From positions 35,668 through 99,667 of the forward strand of contig JAVWMQ010000001.1 in assembly GCA_036637375.1 (NCBI GenBank): a stretch of 64,000 nucleotides of DNA, in the 5' to 3' direction. The position numbers were made by a program, and so were the translations under genes. This document shows positions 17,001 through 25,891 of the stretch, piece after piece. Source of the DNA: JAVWMQ01 sp036637375. GTDB lineage: Bacteria > Bacillota > Clostridia > Peptostreptococcales > Anaerovoracaceae. The notes below the pieces were generated by a model. The model was not told the origin of the DNA, made no database searches, and was given only the letters and a program-made list of their open reading frames with translations. Position 1 is the first letter of the stretch; each line of letters starts with the position of its first letter.

Positions 17001-17324
17001 GTGAAGAATGTAACAATTATACTGTTTATTGTTAGTGCACTATTAGTAGGAAGCGTTTTTCTTCAAATATTTTTGTCTAAGAAGAAAAACAAATGGCTGG
17101 GACTTATACTTCCGACAATCACGCTGCTGTATTCGTTGCTGATGGTTTTCAATATAGCAGCTTTTGATGGTATGACTGGCGGTGAAGTGTTTAGGCTTAT
17201 TGCAAAAACATTTCTGCTTAACAACATACCGACGATTGTTTTGCTAGGTATTTATTTTGGGAGTAGAGAAAAAATAAAAATTCGGTCTCAACTGGACAAG
17301 ATGAACATTCAGGATTTAGACTAA
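17001..17324 (+). CDS. Small integral membrane protein of unknown function
   Basis: The 107-residue protein starts at GTG (GGAGTGGAGTAAG upstream) 1 bp after the DUF2089 gene. Three hydrophobic segments are visible, at about residues 4-24, 32-54 and 64-86, separated by a KKKNKW loop; the tail (SREKIKIRSQLDKMNIQDLD) is charged. I recognise no family. Inference from position: it may be the membrane partner of the DUF2089 regulator. A terminator follows, so the pair forms an independent transcription unit inside the corrinoid locus. Confidence 0.7.
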   Translation: MKNVTIILFIVSALLVGSVFLQIFLSKKKNKWLGLILPTITLLYSLLMVFNIAAFDGMTGGEVFRLIAKTFLLNNIPTIVLLGIYFGSREKIKIRSQLDKMNIQDLD

Positions 17325-17343
17325 TTGTTTATGATAAAAGTAT

Positions 17344-17380
17344 GGGCAAACCTTGCTAACAAGCTTGGTTTGCCCTTTTT
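17344..17380 (+). terminator. Terminator ending the DUF2089 unit
   Basis: GGGCAAACC (17344-17352) pairs with GGTTTGCCC (17367-17375), followed by TTTTT. Confidence 0.85.
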
Positions 17381-17474
17381 CTATTTTCACCATCCTTATG
17401 GGAGTATCTGCCAAAATAAACTAGGGCTATTTTTATTTTTGCATTGTAAATCAGTGCTTTGGGAACAGTTTTTG

Positions 17475-17503
17475 TTGAAATATATAGGATATGATGGTAT
17501 AAT
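17475..17503 (+). promoter_or_regulatory. Promoter of the riboswitch-controlled cbiM operon
   Basis: TTGAAA (17475-17480), 17-bp spacer, TATAAT (17498-17503). Transcription would start near 17510, just ahead of the riboswitch. The frame open over 17325-17528 is non-coding: it spans the terminator and this promoter. Confidence 0.8.
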
Positions 17504-17518
17504 AGGAGGGTACAATTT

Positions 17519-17690
17519 AGATATCTAGGTGCTCAGTAATTTCCTGCTGAGGTAATAGGGAAGTCGGGTTTAAATCCCGCGCGGTCACGCCGCTGTATTG
17601 GACGAGTTATATTCACTAGCATCACTGTTAATTATGGGAAGATTAGAATATAATGTTGACGCCTAAGCCAGAAAACCTGCCTGTGATATA
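17519..17690 (+). ncRNA. Cobalamin riboswitch aptamer
   Basis: The conserved blocks are in order: the 5' TAGGTGCTC region, TAATAGGGAA (about 17553-17562), a GCGCGGTCACGCCGCTGTA block (from about 17579), and a B12 box AGCCAGAAAACCTGCCTG (17666-17683). ATATC at 17521-17525 can pair with GATAT at 17685-17689 as a closing P1 stem. It lies in the 5' leader of cbiMNQO and the downstream corrinoid genes, so adenosylcobalamin (or a related corrinoid) is expected to reduce their expression. Confidence 0.93.
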
Positions 17691-17740
17691 GGTCTTTAAT
17701 TTTATTAAAGACACATACATTTTCTTACGAAGGATGAGGA

Positions 17741-17805
17741 AGTGTAATAATCAGGGCTATGCCCAATTATTGCACTGTTTCAAATGTTTGAAATAGTGTT
17801 TTTTT
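17741..17805 (+). terminator. Riboswitch expression platform: terminator with competing antiterminator
   Basis: Terminator: CACTGTTTCAAA (17773-17784) with TTTGAAATAGTG (17787-17798), one wobble, then seven T. Competing stem: AGTGTAATAAT (17741-17751) with ATTATTGCACT (17766-17776), enclosing GGGC/GCCC (17754-17757, 17761-17764). The two share 17773-17776, so they cannot form together. An additional hairpin GTCTTTAAT/ATTAAAGAC (17692-17712) follows the aptamer. Which stem the ligand-bound form favours is inference. Confidence 0.75.
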
Positions 17806-17822
17806 AATTTAAGGAGGGAAAA

Positions 17823-18581
17823 ATGAAAAAAATGAAAAAGTTAGAGCGTAGAATTTTAATTCTCACCATAGCACTTTCGCTAATGCTTGGAACAGCATCA
17901 GTTGGAAATGCCATGCACATTATGGAAGGGTATTTACCACCAACCCATGCAATAATTTGGGGTGTAATTTGTATACCTTTTTTAGTTGCAGGGTTTCTTT
18001 CTATTAAGAAAACTTTGGCAGAGAACAGAAAGGTATTGCTTATATTAGTGATGGTAGGCGCATATGCTTTTGTTTTATCTGCACTTAAAATACCATCAGT
18101 AACAGGGAGTAGTTCGCATCCGACTGGGACAGGGCTTGGCGCAATGTTATTTGGACCAGCAGCAATGGCAATAATCGGAATAATTGTTTTGCTATTTCAA
18201 GCTATTTTGCTTGCTCATGGAGGACTTACTACGCTTGGTGCAAATACGTTTTCAATGGCTATCGCTGGACCTTTTTTGGCATATGGTGTATATAAAATCT
18301 CGGGTAAGCTTGGTGCGCCTAAATCAGTAAGTGTGTTTTTGGCAGCAGCACTAGGTGACTTGTTTACATATTGCATTACAGCAGGGCAGCTTGCAATTGC
18401 ACATCCATCAGAAGTAGGAGGTATTAAGGCCTCTTTAGTTGAGTTCCTTGGAATATTTGCAGTGACACAAATACCTTTGGCAATCATTGAGGGACTAATT
18501 GCAGTTGTTGTTATGAAAGGGTTAGAAAGCTTTGCGAGACCTGAGCTAACTGAACTTGGTTACTTAAAGGGAGGTAAATAA
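17823..18581 (+). CDS. cbiM: ECF cobalt transporter, substrate-binding membrane subunit CbiM
   Basis: The 252-residue protein has a signal peptide ending at VGNA, after which comes MHIMEGYLPPTHAI. This is the canonical mature CbiM N-terminus, whose first residues coordinate the cobalt ion. About seven membrane spans follow, including the GSSSHPTGTGLGAMLFGP motif of the family. With CbiN, CbiQ and CbiO it imports Co2+ for corrin synthesis. First gene of the riboswitch-controlled operon, with an AAGGAGG ribosome site; cbiN follows after 1 bp. Confidence 0.95.
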   Translation: MKKMKKLERRILILTIALSLMLGTASVGNAMHIMEGYLPPTHAIIWGVICIPFLVAGFLSIKKTLAENRKVLLILVMVGAYAFVLSALKIPSVTGSSSHPTGTGLGAMLFGPAAMAIIGIIVLLFQAILLAHGGLTTLGANTFSMAIAGPFLAYGVYKISGKLGAPKSVSVFLAAALGDLFTYCITAGQLAIAHPSEVGGIKASLVEFLGIFAVTQIPLAIIEGLIAVVVMKGLESFARPELTELGYLKGGK

Positions 18582-18582
18582 T

Positions 18583-18897
18583 ATGAGCAAGAATACAAAG
18601 ATTGTTATTGCATGCTTAGTCATTGCAACTATTATTGCAGTTATCCCTTTGACTATGAATCTGAATTCTGAATTTGGTGGAGCTGACGGCAAGGCTGAAG
18701 AACAAATAACCAAAATTGACAAAGATTATAAACCTTGGTTTAGCCATATATTAGAGCCACCAGGTGGTGAAACTGAGTCATTGCTATTTTGTTTACAAGC
18801 AGCACTTGGTTCGGGAGTGTTTTTCTTTGGTCTTGGATATTTGGTAGCAAGAAAGAAATATAAAAGCGAGGAAATAAAAGAAGAGGTAAAAGAATAA
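18583..18897 (+). CDS. cbiN: ECF cobalt transporter auxiliary subunit CbiN
   Basis: The 104-residue protein has two membrane segments (about residues 5-25 and 68-90) flanking an extracytoplasmic loop with FGGADGKAEEQI and YKPWFSHILEPPGGETESLLFCLQA, the typical CbiN signature. It is a small accessory subunit needed for cobalt loading of CbiM. It is spaced 1 bp after cbiM and 3 bp before cbiQ, in the usual M-N-Q-O order. Confidence 0.95.
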   Translation: MSKNTKIVIACLVIATIIAVIPLTMNLNSEFGGADGKAEEQITKIDKDYKPWFSHILEPPGGETESLLFCLQAALGSGVFFFGLGYLVARKKYKSEEIKEEVKE

Positions 18898-18900
18898 ATT

Positions 18901-19683
18901 ATGATACTAATAGACAAACTAGCGTATTCATCCGCAATAAGAAATAAGAGTCCTTTTTTGAAAAGTGTACTGGCGGTATTGACACTGTTTATTTGTGTTG
19001 GCGCAAGATCTTTTGTCGTATCCTTCTTAGTATTATTTATAATGGGAGGTCTTACTGTTTTGTACAGTAAGGCGTCCTTTTCTAATTATATTAGGCTAAT
19101 GCTTGCTCCATTTGTATTTTTGTTACTTGGAACATTTGCAATTGCATTTAATTTTACAGGAGAACCAATGGATTTACTAAACATACCAATTGGGGAGCAT
19201 TATTTGGCAGTTAGCTATAACTCGCTGATGTATGCTATTAGACTAATTGTAATAGCTTTAGGCTCGGTGTCATGCTTATACTTCTTGTCTCTTACAACAC
19301 CAATGCTTGATTTAGTATTTGTGATGAAAAGGTGTCACTGTCCATGGCTTATAGTGGAAATTATAATGCTTATGTATAGGTTCATATTTGTAATTGGAGA
19401 TATAGCAGCGGCTATAATGCTTTCACAAAATTGTAGGCTTGGCAACAAAGACTTCAAGACTTCCATTAATTCAATGGGGATGATGCTATCTGTTTTGTTG
19501 ATGAGAGCATTGCACAAATCTTCTTTACTTTATGATGCTATGGAATCAAGGTGCTATGATGGAAAGATAAAGGTTCTTTATGAAAGCAACAAGGCATCAG
19601 TAAAAGAAATATCTGTAGTGGCATTGTGGTTGATATTTGTAGGAGCCGTAGCTGTGTTTTGCAAAATAAATGGGGGAATTTAA
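18901..19683 (+). CDS. cbiQ: ECF cobalt transporter transmembrane coupling subunit CbiQ
   Basis: The 260-residue T-component has about five or six membrane spans. It shows the conserved cytoplasmic coupling motifs: RCHCPWLIVEIIMLMYRF and, near the C-terminus, ALHKSSLLYDAMESRCYDGK, the A-R-G-like segment that contacts the ATPase. It links substrate subunit CbiM to CbiO. cbiO begins 2 bp later with a GTG codon. Confidence 0.93.
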   Translation: MILIDKLAYSSAIRNKSPFLKSVLAVLTLFICVGARSFVVSFLVLFIMGGLTVLYSKASFSNYIRLMLAPFVFLLLGTFAIAFNFTGEPMDLLNIPIGEHYLAVSYNSLMYAIRLIVIALGSVSCLYFLSLTTPMLDLVFVMKRCHCPWLIVEIIMLMYRFIFVIGDIAAAIMLSQNCRLGNKDFKTSINSMGMMLSVLLMRALHKSSLLYDAMESRCYDGKIKVLYESNKASVKEISVVALWLIFVGAVAVFCKINGGI

Positions 19684-19685
19684 AG

Positions 19686-20522
19686 GTGGGAAATATTCTT
19701 ACAGTTGAGAATTTAAAATATGTATATAGAGATGGAACCGAAGCTCTAAAAGGTATAAATTTAAAAGTTGATAGGGGAGAAAAGGTAGCTATAATGGGAG
19801 CTAATGGATCTGGCAAATCTACTTTTTTTCTAAGCCTAAATGGAATTAATAAACCATCAGAGGGCAAAATTTTAATAAATGGTGAAGAAATTGACTATTC
19901 ACGAAAAGGTTTGTTAAAGGTGAGACGAAAGATAGGAATTGTTTTTCAGGATCCAGACAATCAACTTTTTTCTGCAAATGTTAGGCAGGAAATTTCATTT
20001 GGTGCTTTAAACCTTGGAATTAGTGAGGAAGAGGCAAGCGCCAGGGTTGATAAAATTATTGATGAATTAAATATAAGAGAATTTAGCGATAAACCTACTC
20101 ACTTCCTAAGTGGAGGACAAAAAAAGAGAGTAGCTATTGCAGATATAGTAGTTATGGAACCAGATGTAATCATACTTGATGAACCAGCATCAGGGCTTGA
20201 TCCAAAGCACGCAAAGTTAATTGATGAAATTATTGATGGCTTAAGCGACAAGGGGATTACTGTAATGCTTTCAACTCACGATGTAAATCGAGCATTAATA
20301 TGGGCTGATAGAATTATACTTTTTCACGAAGGCGAAGTAATTGGAGAAGGTAAGCCAGAAGAAATATTTAGACAAAAAACCTTACTCAAAAAGACAAATT
20401 TAGAAAAACCAACAGTTTTAAGACTGTTTGACAATTTAGTGGATCAAGGTATTTTAAATAAAGAATTAAGAACTCCGTTAGATGTAATGGAGCTAGAAGA
20501 ATATATAAAGGACTGTAAATAG
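19686..20522 (+). CDS. cbiO: ECF cobalt transporter ATPase CbiO
   Basis: The 278-residue ABC ATPase has Walker A GANGSGKST, Q-loop VFQDPDNQLF, ABC signature LSGGQKKRVAIA, Walker B DVIILDEPASGLDP and the switch histidine in STHDVN. I placed the start at GTG 19686, because GGGGGAATTTAAAG precedes it and the protein then begins at the family's usual point (VGNILTVENLKYVYRDG). An ATG at 19626 would lie within cbiQ and add a cysteine-rich stretch without homology character. Confidence 0.94.
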   Translation: MGNILTVENLKYVYRDGTEALKGINLKVDRGEKVAIMGANGSGKSTFFLSLNGINKPSEGKILINGEEIDYSRKGLLKVRRKIGIVFQDPDNQLFSANVRQEISFGALNLGISEEEASARVDKIIDELNIREFSDKPTHFLSGGQKKRVAIADIVVMEPDVIILDEPASGLDPKHAKLIDEIIDGLSDKGITVMLSTHDVNRALIWADRIILFHEGEVIGEGKPEEIFRQKTLLKKTNLEKPTVLRLFDNLVDQGILNKELRTPLDVMELEEYIKDCK

Positions 20523-20535
20523 AAAGGGTATTAGT

Positions 20536-21330
20536 ATGAAAAAAGATAAAGTTTTATTAGTTGTTAGTTTTGGAACAAGTTACAAAGAAACAAGAGAAAA
20601 GACAATTGGAGCAATTGAAAATGACATGGCGAATGCTTTTGCTGATATGGAAGTTAGACGTGCATTTACAAGTGGAATGATTATGAATGTAATCAAAAAG
20701 AGAGATGGAATCCACATTGATAATGTTACAGAAGCAATGGAAAAAATTATTGCTGATGGGTTCAAAAAAGTATATGTTCAACCTACTCACATTTTAAATG
20801 GAGATGAGTATGAGAAGATGCTTGGATTAATAGTTCCATTTGTACCACAGGTTGACAAAATTGTAATCGGCGCACCACTTTTAACAGAATCAAAAGATTA
20901 TGAAGATGTGTGTCATAGCATTGTGGAAGAAACAAGCTATGCCAAAGATGATGAAGCTGTTGTATTAATGGGGCATGGAACTGGTCATTATGTTGATTCA
21001 GCTTATGCGGCAATGGATTATAGATTTAAGGCTCTTTCATATAAGAATTACTTTGTGGGTACGGTAGAAGGTTATCCAGAATTAGAAGATATACTACCAA
21101 TGATTAAAGAGTTCAATCCAAAAAAAGTTCATCTATTACCAATGATGATTGTTGCAGGAGATCATGCTACAAATGATATGGCTAGTGATGAAGAAGACTC
21201 TTGGAAGACAGTTTTTGAAAATGAAGGTTATGATGTTGCAGTAGATTTAAGAGGTATGGGAGAGTTTCCTAAAATTAGAGAGATCTACGTGAACCATCTA
21301 AAAAAAGAAATTGAAGAAAATGAAAAATAA
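20536..21330 (+). CDS. cbiK: Sirohydrochlorin cobaltochelatase CbiK
   Basis: The 264-residue ATP-independent chelatase inserts cobalt into sirohydrochlorin, the commitment step of the anaerobic cobalamin route. It starts VLLVVSFGTSYKETREKTIG and carries His147 in LMGHGTGH and His210 in MMIVAGDHATNDM, matching the two metal-handling histidines known for CbiK. No signal peptide is present, unlike the periplasmic CbiKP forms, so it is cytoplasmic and sits directly after the importer genes. It overlaps cbiD. Confidence 0.94.
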   Translation: MKKDKVLLVVSFGTSYKETREKTIGAIENDMANAFADMEVRRAFTSGMIMNVIKKRDGIHIDNVTEAMEKIIADGFKKVYVQPTHILNGDEYEKMLGLIVPFVPQVDKIVIGAPLLTESKDYEDVCHSIVEETSYAKDDEAVVLMGHGTGHYVDSAYAAMDYRFKALSYKNYFVGTVEGYPELEDILPMIKEFNPKKVHLLPMMIVAGDHATNDMASDEEDSWKTVFENEGYDVAVDLRGMGEFPKIREIYVNHLKKEIEENEK

Positions 21331-22435
21331 AGAATTAAAAAAAGGGTATACAACTGGAACCTGTGCAGCGGCTGCGACTTTAGGTGCGGCAATTGGCGCC
21401 ATAACAGGGAACAAGACTGATACCGTTAATATAAAAACGCCAAAGGGTGAAGTGTTGACTCTTGAACTTTTAGAATATTGTATATCTAATCAAAAGGCTA
21501 GCTGTGCAATTCAAAAGAACAGCGGAGATGATCCAGATGTAACCAACGGAGCTTTGATTTTTGCTACAGTTACATTAAAGGAAAAAAAGGAAGTGACTAT
21601 CATAGGTGGTAAGGGCGTTGGTAAGGTTACAAAGCCCGGGCTGGCATGTGAAGTCTCTATGGCAGCTATTAATCCAGTGCCAAGGCAGATGATTATGGAG
21701 CAAGCAAAAATTGCCATGGAATTATGTGGCTATGATGGTGGACTTGAAGTTGAAATTAGTGTACCAAATGGAGAAGAATTAGCAAAAAAAACTTTTAATC
21801 CCAAGCTTGGAATTGTCGGTGGCATTTCAATTTTGGGAACCAGTGGGATTGTTGAACCTATGAGCGAGCAAGCTTTAATCGATACTATTAAGGTTGAACT
21901 AAGTGTTAGAAAGGCAGAAGGCAAGGAGTATATCGTAATTACGCCAGGAAACTATGGTCAGGATTTTTTGAGAAACCAAACAGTAATTTGTGAAAGTGAT
22001 ACAATTAAGTGCAGCAATTTTGTTGGTGAAGCAATTGATTTTGCAAATGAAATGGGATTTAAAGGGATTATCTTTTCTGGGCATTTAGGAAAACTAATTA
22101 AAGTTGCTGGAGGAGTGATGAATACTCATTCAAAATATGGCGATAGGAGAATGGAAATTCTATGCGAAATCGCCAAAGTCTGTGGAGCATCAAGTGAAAC
22201 ATTAGATAGGATTAGTGAATGTGTAATGGTTGATGAAGGTGTGTCAATTATTAGAAGTGAACAAATAGAAAAAGATGTAATGGAATTGTTACTTTTCAAT
22301 ATACAAAAAAATATAAGAGAGAGATTAAATCGTCAAATGGAAATTGGGGTAATTGTCTTTAGCAACAAGTATGGCTTACTAGGCAAAACTACCAATGTAG
22401 AAGAAATAGTAATCAAAATGCAAGGAGGTAAATAG
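21320..22435 (+). CDS. cbiD: Cobalt-precorrin-5B C1-methyltransferase CbiD
   Basis: This enzyme carries the CbiD N-terminal signature LKKGYTTGTCAAAATLGA and the GDDPDVTNGALI, GGISILGTSGIVEPMS and ITPGNYG segments. It methylates C1 of the ring-contracted intermediate made by CbiG. The start is either ATG 21311 or ATG 21320, both inside the end of cbiK; I chose 21320 because the family begins close to KELKKGYTTG. Ends one base before cbiL. Confidence 0.93.
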   Translation: MKNKELKKGYTTGTCAAAATLGAAIGAITGNKTDTVNIKTPKGEVLTLELLEYCISNQKASCAIQKNSGDDPDVTNGALIFATVTLKEKKEVTIIGGKGVGKVTKPGLACEVSMAAINPVPRQMIMEQAKIAMELCGYDGGLEVEISVPNGEELAKKTFNPKLGIVGGISILGTSGIVEPMSEQALIDTIKVELSVRKAEGKEYIVITPGNYGQDFLRNQTVICESDTIKCSNFVGEAIDFANEMGFKGIIFSGHLGKLIKVAGGVMNTHSKYGDRRMEILCEIAKVCGASSETLDRISECVMVDEGVSIIRSEQIEKDVMELLLFNIQKNIRERLNRQMEIGVIVFSNKYGLLGKTTNVEEIVIKMQGGK

Positions 22436-23125
22436 ATGGCTAAATTATTTGGTGTTGGTGTTGGTCCTGGAGATCCAGAGCTTGTAACACTAAAAGCTGC
22501 AAGGCTAATTAAGGAATCAGAAATCATAGCAGTACCGAAATCAGGTAGAGATATAAATGTTGCTCTTACAATTGCCAAAGGTGCAGTCCCTGATTTGGAT
22601 GAATCAAAGGTAGTTTCGATTTCTATGCCAATGACTAGGGACAAAGAGGAATTAGAGAAAAGCCATGATCAAGGAGCAAAAGATATTATTAAATATTTAG
22701 ATGAAGGTAAAAATGTTGCTTTTTTGACTTTGGGAGATCCGTCTATTTATTCAACTTATTGTTATGTTCATGAGAGAGTTTTGAATCAAGGGTACGAAGC
22801 GGAAATTATACCAGGTATACCATCATTTTGCGCTGTTTCAGCAAGACTAAACGAAGGATTGACAGAGGCTGCAGATGCACTTCATATAATTCCTGCATCA
22901 TATGATGGACTTGAGGAAGCTATGGAACTTAAAGGTACTAAAGTTCTAATGAAAAGTGGCAAATCAATTGGAAAGATTAAAGATTTGATTAAAAATAAAT
23001 ATTCTAACCAGGAAGTTAAAATGGTTGAGAGATGTGGAATGGAAGGTGAAAGAGTCTTTCGTAATGTTGATGAAATAGACGAAAATTCAAGTTACTTTTC
23101 AGTATTAGTAGTTAAAGAGAAATAA
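22436..23125 (+). CDS. cbiL: Cobalt-factor II C20-methyltransferase CbiL
   Basis: The 229-residue tetrapyrrole methylase has the GVGVGPGDPELVTLKAARLI start, the TLGDPSIYSTYCYVHERV SAM-binding segment and IPGIPSFCAVSARL. The order and spacing match CobI/CbiL (C20 methylation) rather than SUMT. Contiguous with cbiD, without any gap, and followed by cbiF after 9 bp with AAGGAGAG as ribosome site. Confidence 0.93.
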   Translation: MAKLFGVGVGPGDPELVTLKAARLIKESEIIAVPKSGRDINVALTIAKGAVPDLDESKVVSISMPMTRDKEELEKSHDQGAKDIIKYLDEGKNVAFLTLGDPSIYSTYCYVHERVLNQGYEAEIIPGIPSFCAVSARLNEGLTEAADALHIIPASYDGLEEAMELKGTKVLMKSGKSIGKIKDLIKNKYSNQEVKMVERCGMEGERVFRNVDEIDENSSYFSVLVVKEK

Positions 23126-23134
23126 GGAGAGATT

Positions 23135-23890
23135 ATGATAAATTTTGTTGGAGCAGGAGCGGGAGCGGCTGATTTAATTACAGTTAGAGGTCAAAAACTT
23201 TTGATGGAAGCAGACATTATTATATATGCAGGTTCATTGGTAAACCCTGCTCATTTGGAAATTGCAAAGGAAGGTTGTGAAATCTTTGATAGTGCAAGTA
23301 TGACCCTTGAAAATGTAATTGAAGTTATGAAGAGAGGGGAAGCGGAAGGTAAGATGACAGTAAGGCTTCACACTGGAGATCCAAGCATATTTGGTGCGAT
23401 TAGAGAGCAGATGGACATTCTTGAAAAACTTGGATTTGAATATGAAGTAACACCTGGAGTTAGCTCGTTTTGTGGGGCAGCTGCAGCACTAAAGGCAGAA
23501 TATACATTACCAAATGTTTCTCAGTCAGTAATTATTACTAGAATGGCAGGAAGAACTCCAGTGCCAGAAAGAGAAAGTATTAGATCATTTGCAGCACATC
23601 AAGCTACAATGGCAATATTCCTTAGCACAGGGATGCTTGAAGAATTATCAAAAGAATTAATTGCTGGAGGATATGACAAAGATACAAAGGCGGCAATTGT
23701 TTATAAGGCAACATGGCCAGAGGAAAAAGTATTTAGAGGAACTATTGAAACTTTGCCAGGAATCGCAAAGGAAAATAACATTACTAAAACAGCATTAATT
23801 TTAGTTGGTAACTTCCTTGGAAACGACTATGAAAGATCGTTGCTTTATGATCCAGCTTTTACACATGAGTTTAGAAAGGCAGAAAAATAA
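23135..23890 (+). CDS. cbiF: Cobalt-precorrin-4 C11-methyltransferase CbiF
   Basis: The 251-residue methylase has the CbiF/CobM hallmarks: FVGAGAGAADLITVRGQKLL, IIYAGSLVNPAHLE, RLHTGDPSIFGAIREQMD and MAGRTPVPERESIRSFA. It methylates C11 before lactone opening by CbiG. The last base of its TAA is the first base of the hemA ATG, so the two are coupled. Confidence 0.94.
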   Translation: MINFVGAGAGAADLITVRGQKLLMEADIIIYAGSLVNPAHLEIAKEGCEIFDSASMTLENVIEVMKRGEAEGKMTVRLHTGDPSIFGAIREQMDILEKLGFEYEVTPGVSSFCGAAAALKAEYTLPNVSQSVIITRMAGRTPVPERESIRSFAAHQATMAIFLSTGMLEELSKELIAGGYDKDTKAAIVYKATWPEEKVFRGTIETLPGIAKENNITKTALILVGNFLGNDYERSLLYDPAFTHEFRKAEK

Positions 23891-25146
23891 TGCAAATTAA
23901 AATGGTTGGTATTGATCATAATAAGGCTTCCCTAGAATATAGAGAATTGTTTTCATTCACTACAAACGGTGCAATCGAAGGAATGAAGACTCTAAGTGAG
24001 AAAGAGGAAGTATCAGGTTGTTTGATTTTGTCAACTTGCAATAGAACTGAACTTTGGGTTAGCGGCGAAGATGGTGCAAACTTTGATGTTGAGAAATTTT
24101 TGTGTGAAATTAAAGGTGTGCAAAAGGATTCATATGACAAGTATTTTGTCAGTAGAAATGGCAAGGATGCCATTGAGCATTTACTTGTAACGGCATGTGG
24201 AATTAACTCTAAGGTATTTGGGGAGGATCAGATAATTACCCAAATTAAAGATGCTCTAGAGTTATCTAGCAAAAATAAGTGTGCAGACAGAATTATTGAA
24301 AAGGTGTTTCAAAATAGTATTACAGCAGCCAAAAAAGTTAAGACCTCGGTGAAACTAACGTCCTACAATCCATCAGTTGCTAGTAGTGGTGTCAAAAAAC
24401 TTGAAAATGCGTATGGCAATTTAAAGGACAAAAAATGTCTAATAATTGGAAATGGCAAAATGGGTGAGTTAATAGCGAAACATTTGCTTGAAAGTGGTGC
24501 AGAAGTCATGATGACTCTTCGCAAAAAATATCATCATGGAGAGGAGCAAGCCTCAATAGTGCCAAAAGGCTGTCAAATGGTTCCATACGAAGATAGAATT
24601 ACTGCAGTGGCATTAGCTGACATTGTAGTTAGTGCAACTCTAAGTCCACATTTCACTATTTGCAAGGAAGATTTAAAGGAAATAACCCTGAGAGAACCTG
24701 GATTTTGGCTTGATTTGGCAGTCCCAAGAGATATCGATCCAGCAATAGGAGAGGAATATAATATAACTATATGTGATATTGATGGACTTGGTAATGCAAC
24801 AGCCGACGAAAAAAAATCTGAAGATATTAATAGGGCAAAAGTGATTTTGGCAAATTATAGAGATGATATTGAACAATGGTTAGCTTTTAGGAAACTTACA
24901 AAAAAGATTGATGTAATAGCAGAAACCACTGCCAAAGATACACAGGCAAGAGTAAAAAAAGAAATAAAGAATCTTGAACTTTCTGAGGACGAAAAAGAAA
25001 ACCTAAAGAAAAGTATTGAAGGTGCAGCGAGTAGAGCTGTAAACAAGCTACTATGTGAACTAAAAGATACATTACCTAAAGAACATTGGGAAGTCTGTCT
25101 TGATGCATTGCTTTTGTCAGCAAAAAAAGAAACAGTAAAAAAATAG
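23890..25146 (+). CDS. hemA: Glutamyl-tRNA reductase
   Basis: The 418-residue protein reduces glutamyl-tRNA to glutamate-1-semialdehyde. The catalytic cysteine is Cys50 in LSTCNRTELWV; the NADPH-binding domain has IIGNGKMGELIAKHLL; the C-terminal helical dimerisation domain is intact. It lies among methyltransferase genes rather than with hemB and hemL, which are 10 kb upstream across the riboswitch. Inference: the rate-limiting step of tetrapyrrole synthesis is thereby placed under B12 control, while hemB and hemL are not. Confidence 0.95.
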   Translation: MQIKMVGIDHNKASLEYRELFSFTTNGAIEGMKTLSEKEEVSGCLILSTCNRTELWVSGEDGANFDVEKFLCEIKGVQKDSYDKYFVSRNGKDAIEHLLVTACGINSKVFGEDQIITQIKDALELSSKNKCADRIIEKVFQNSITAAKKVKTSVKLTSYNPSVASSGVKKLENAYGNLKDKKCLIIGNGKMGELIAKHLLESGAEVMMTLRKKYHHGEEQASIVPKGCQMVPYEDRITAVALADIVVSATLSPHFTICKEDLKEITLREPGFWLDLAVPRDIDPAIGEEYNITICDIDGLGNATADEKKSEDINRAKVILANYRDDIEQWLAFRKLTKKIDVIAETTAKDTQARVKKEIKNLELSEDEKENLKKSIEGAASRAVNKLLCELKDTLPKEHWEVCLDALLLSAKKETVKK

Positions 25147-25155
25147 GAGTAAAAA

Positions 25156-25881
25156 ATGAAAATATATGTTGTAGGTCTAGGACCTGGAGATTTGAAATTT
25201 GCCACTGGTAGAGCTATGGAAGCCTTGGAAGAGTGCGATGTTATAGCAGGATATACCGTTTATGTTGATCTAATTAAGGACGCATTTGCTCACAAAAGGT
25301 TTCTTTCAACACCTATGAAGAAGGAAGTTGAAAGATGCAGATTGGCAGTAGATGAAGCGCTAAAAGGTCAAACAGTAGCAATGGTCTGTAGCGGAGATGC
25401 TGGAGTTTATGGAATGGCAGGACTAATTTATGAAGTCGCTGAGGAGCATCCAGAAATTGAAATTGAAATTGTATCAGGGATTACAGCCGCTTGTAGTGGT
25501 GCTGGAGTTCTTGGCGCGCCACTTATTCATGACTTTGCAGTTATTAGTTTAAGTGACTTATTAACTCCATGGGAATTAATTGCCAAAAGATTAGATAATG
25601 CAGCAAAAGGGGACTTTGTAATTTGTCTATATAACCCATCAAGCATAAAGAGACACGATTACTTACAAAAAGCATGTGATATTTTGCTTGAAACTAAGTC
25701 ACCTGAAACTGTTTGTGGTTATGTTAGAAATATATGTCGTGAAGGGGAAGAATCAACAATTGTAACACTAAAGGAATTGAGAGAATGCCAGGTAGATATG
25801 TTTACAACTGTATATATCGGAAACAGTATGACTAGAGAGATAAATGGCAAAATGGTTACACCAAGAGGGTACAAAAAGTAG
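25156..25881 (+). CDS. cbiH: Cobalt-precorrin-3 C17-methyltransferase CbiH
   Basis: The 241-residue methylase of the CbiH/CobJ type: VGLGPGDLKFATGRAMEAL, AGYTVYVDLI, VCSGDAGVYGMAGLIYEVAE, ISLSDLLTPWELIAKRL and LYNPSSIKRHDYL. It methylates C17 with ring contraction. No iron-sulfur or NirJ-type extension is present, so it is the short form. Stop at 25881, 10 bp before the cbiJ start. Confidence 0.94.
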   Translation: MKIYVVGLGPGDLKFATGRAMEALEECDVIAGYTVYVDLIKDAFAHKRFLSTPMKKEVERCRLAVDEALKGQTVAMVCSGDAGVYGMAGLIYEVAEEHPEIEIEIVSGITAACSGAGVLGAPLIHDFAVISLSDLLTPWELIAKRLDNAAKGDFVICLYNPSSIKRHDYLQKACDILLETKSPETVCGYVRNICREGEESTIVTLKELRECQVDMFTTVYIGNSMTREINGKMVTPRGYKK

Positions 25882-25891
25882 AGGCATAGAT

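Noticed and set aside
17325..17528. Open frame of 67 codons starting right after the small membrane protein gene
   Set aside because: It covers the terminator at 17344-17380 and the riboswitch promoter, has no ribosome site, and its translation has no protein character.
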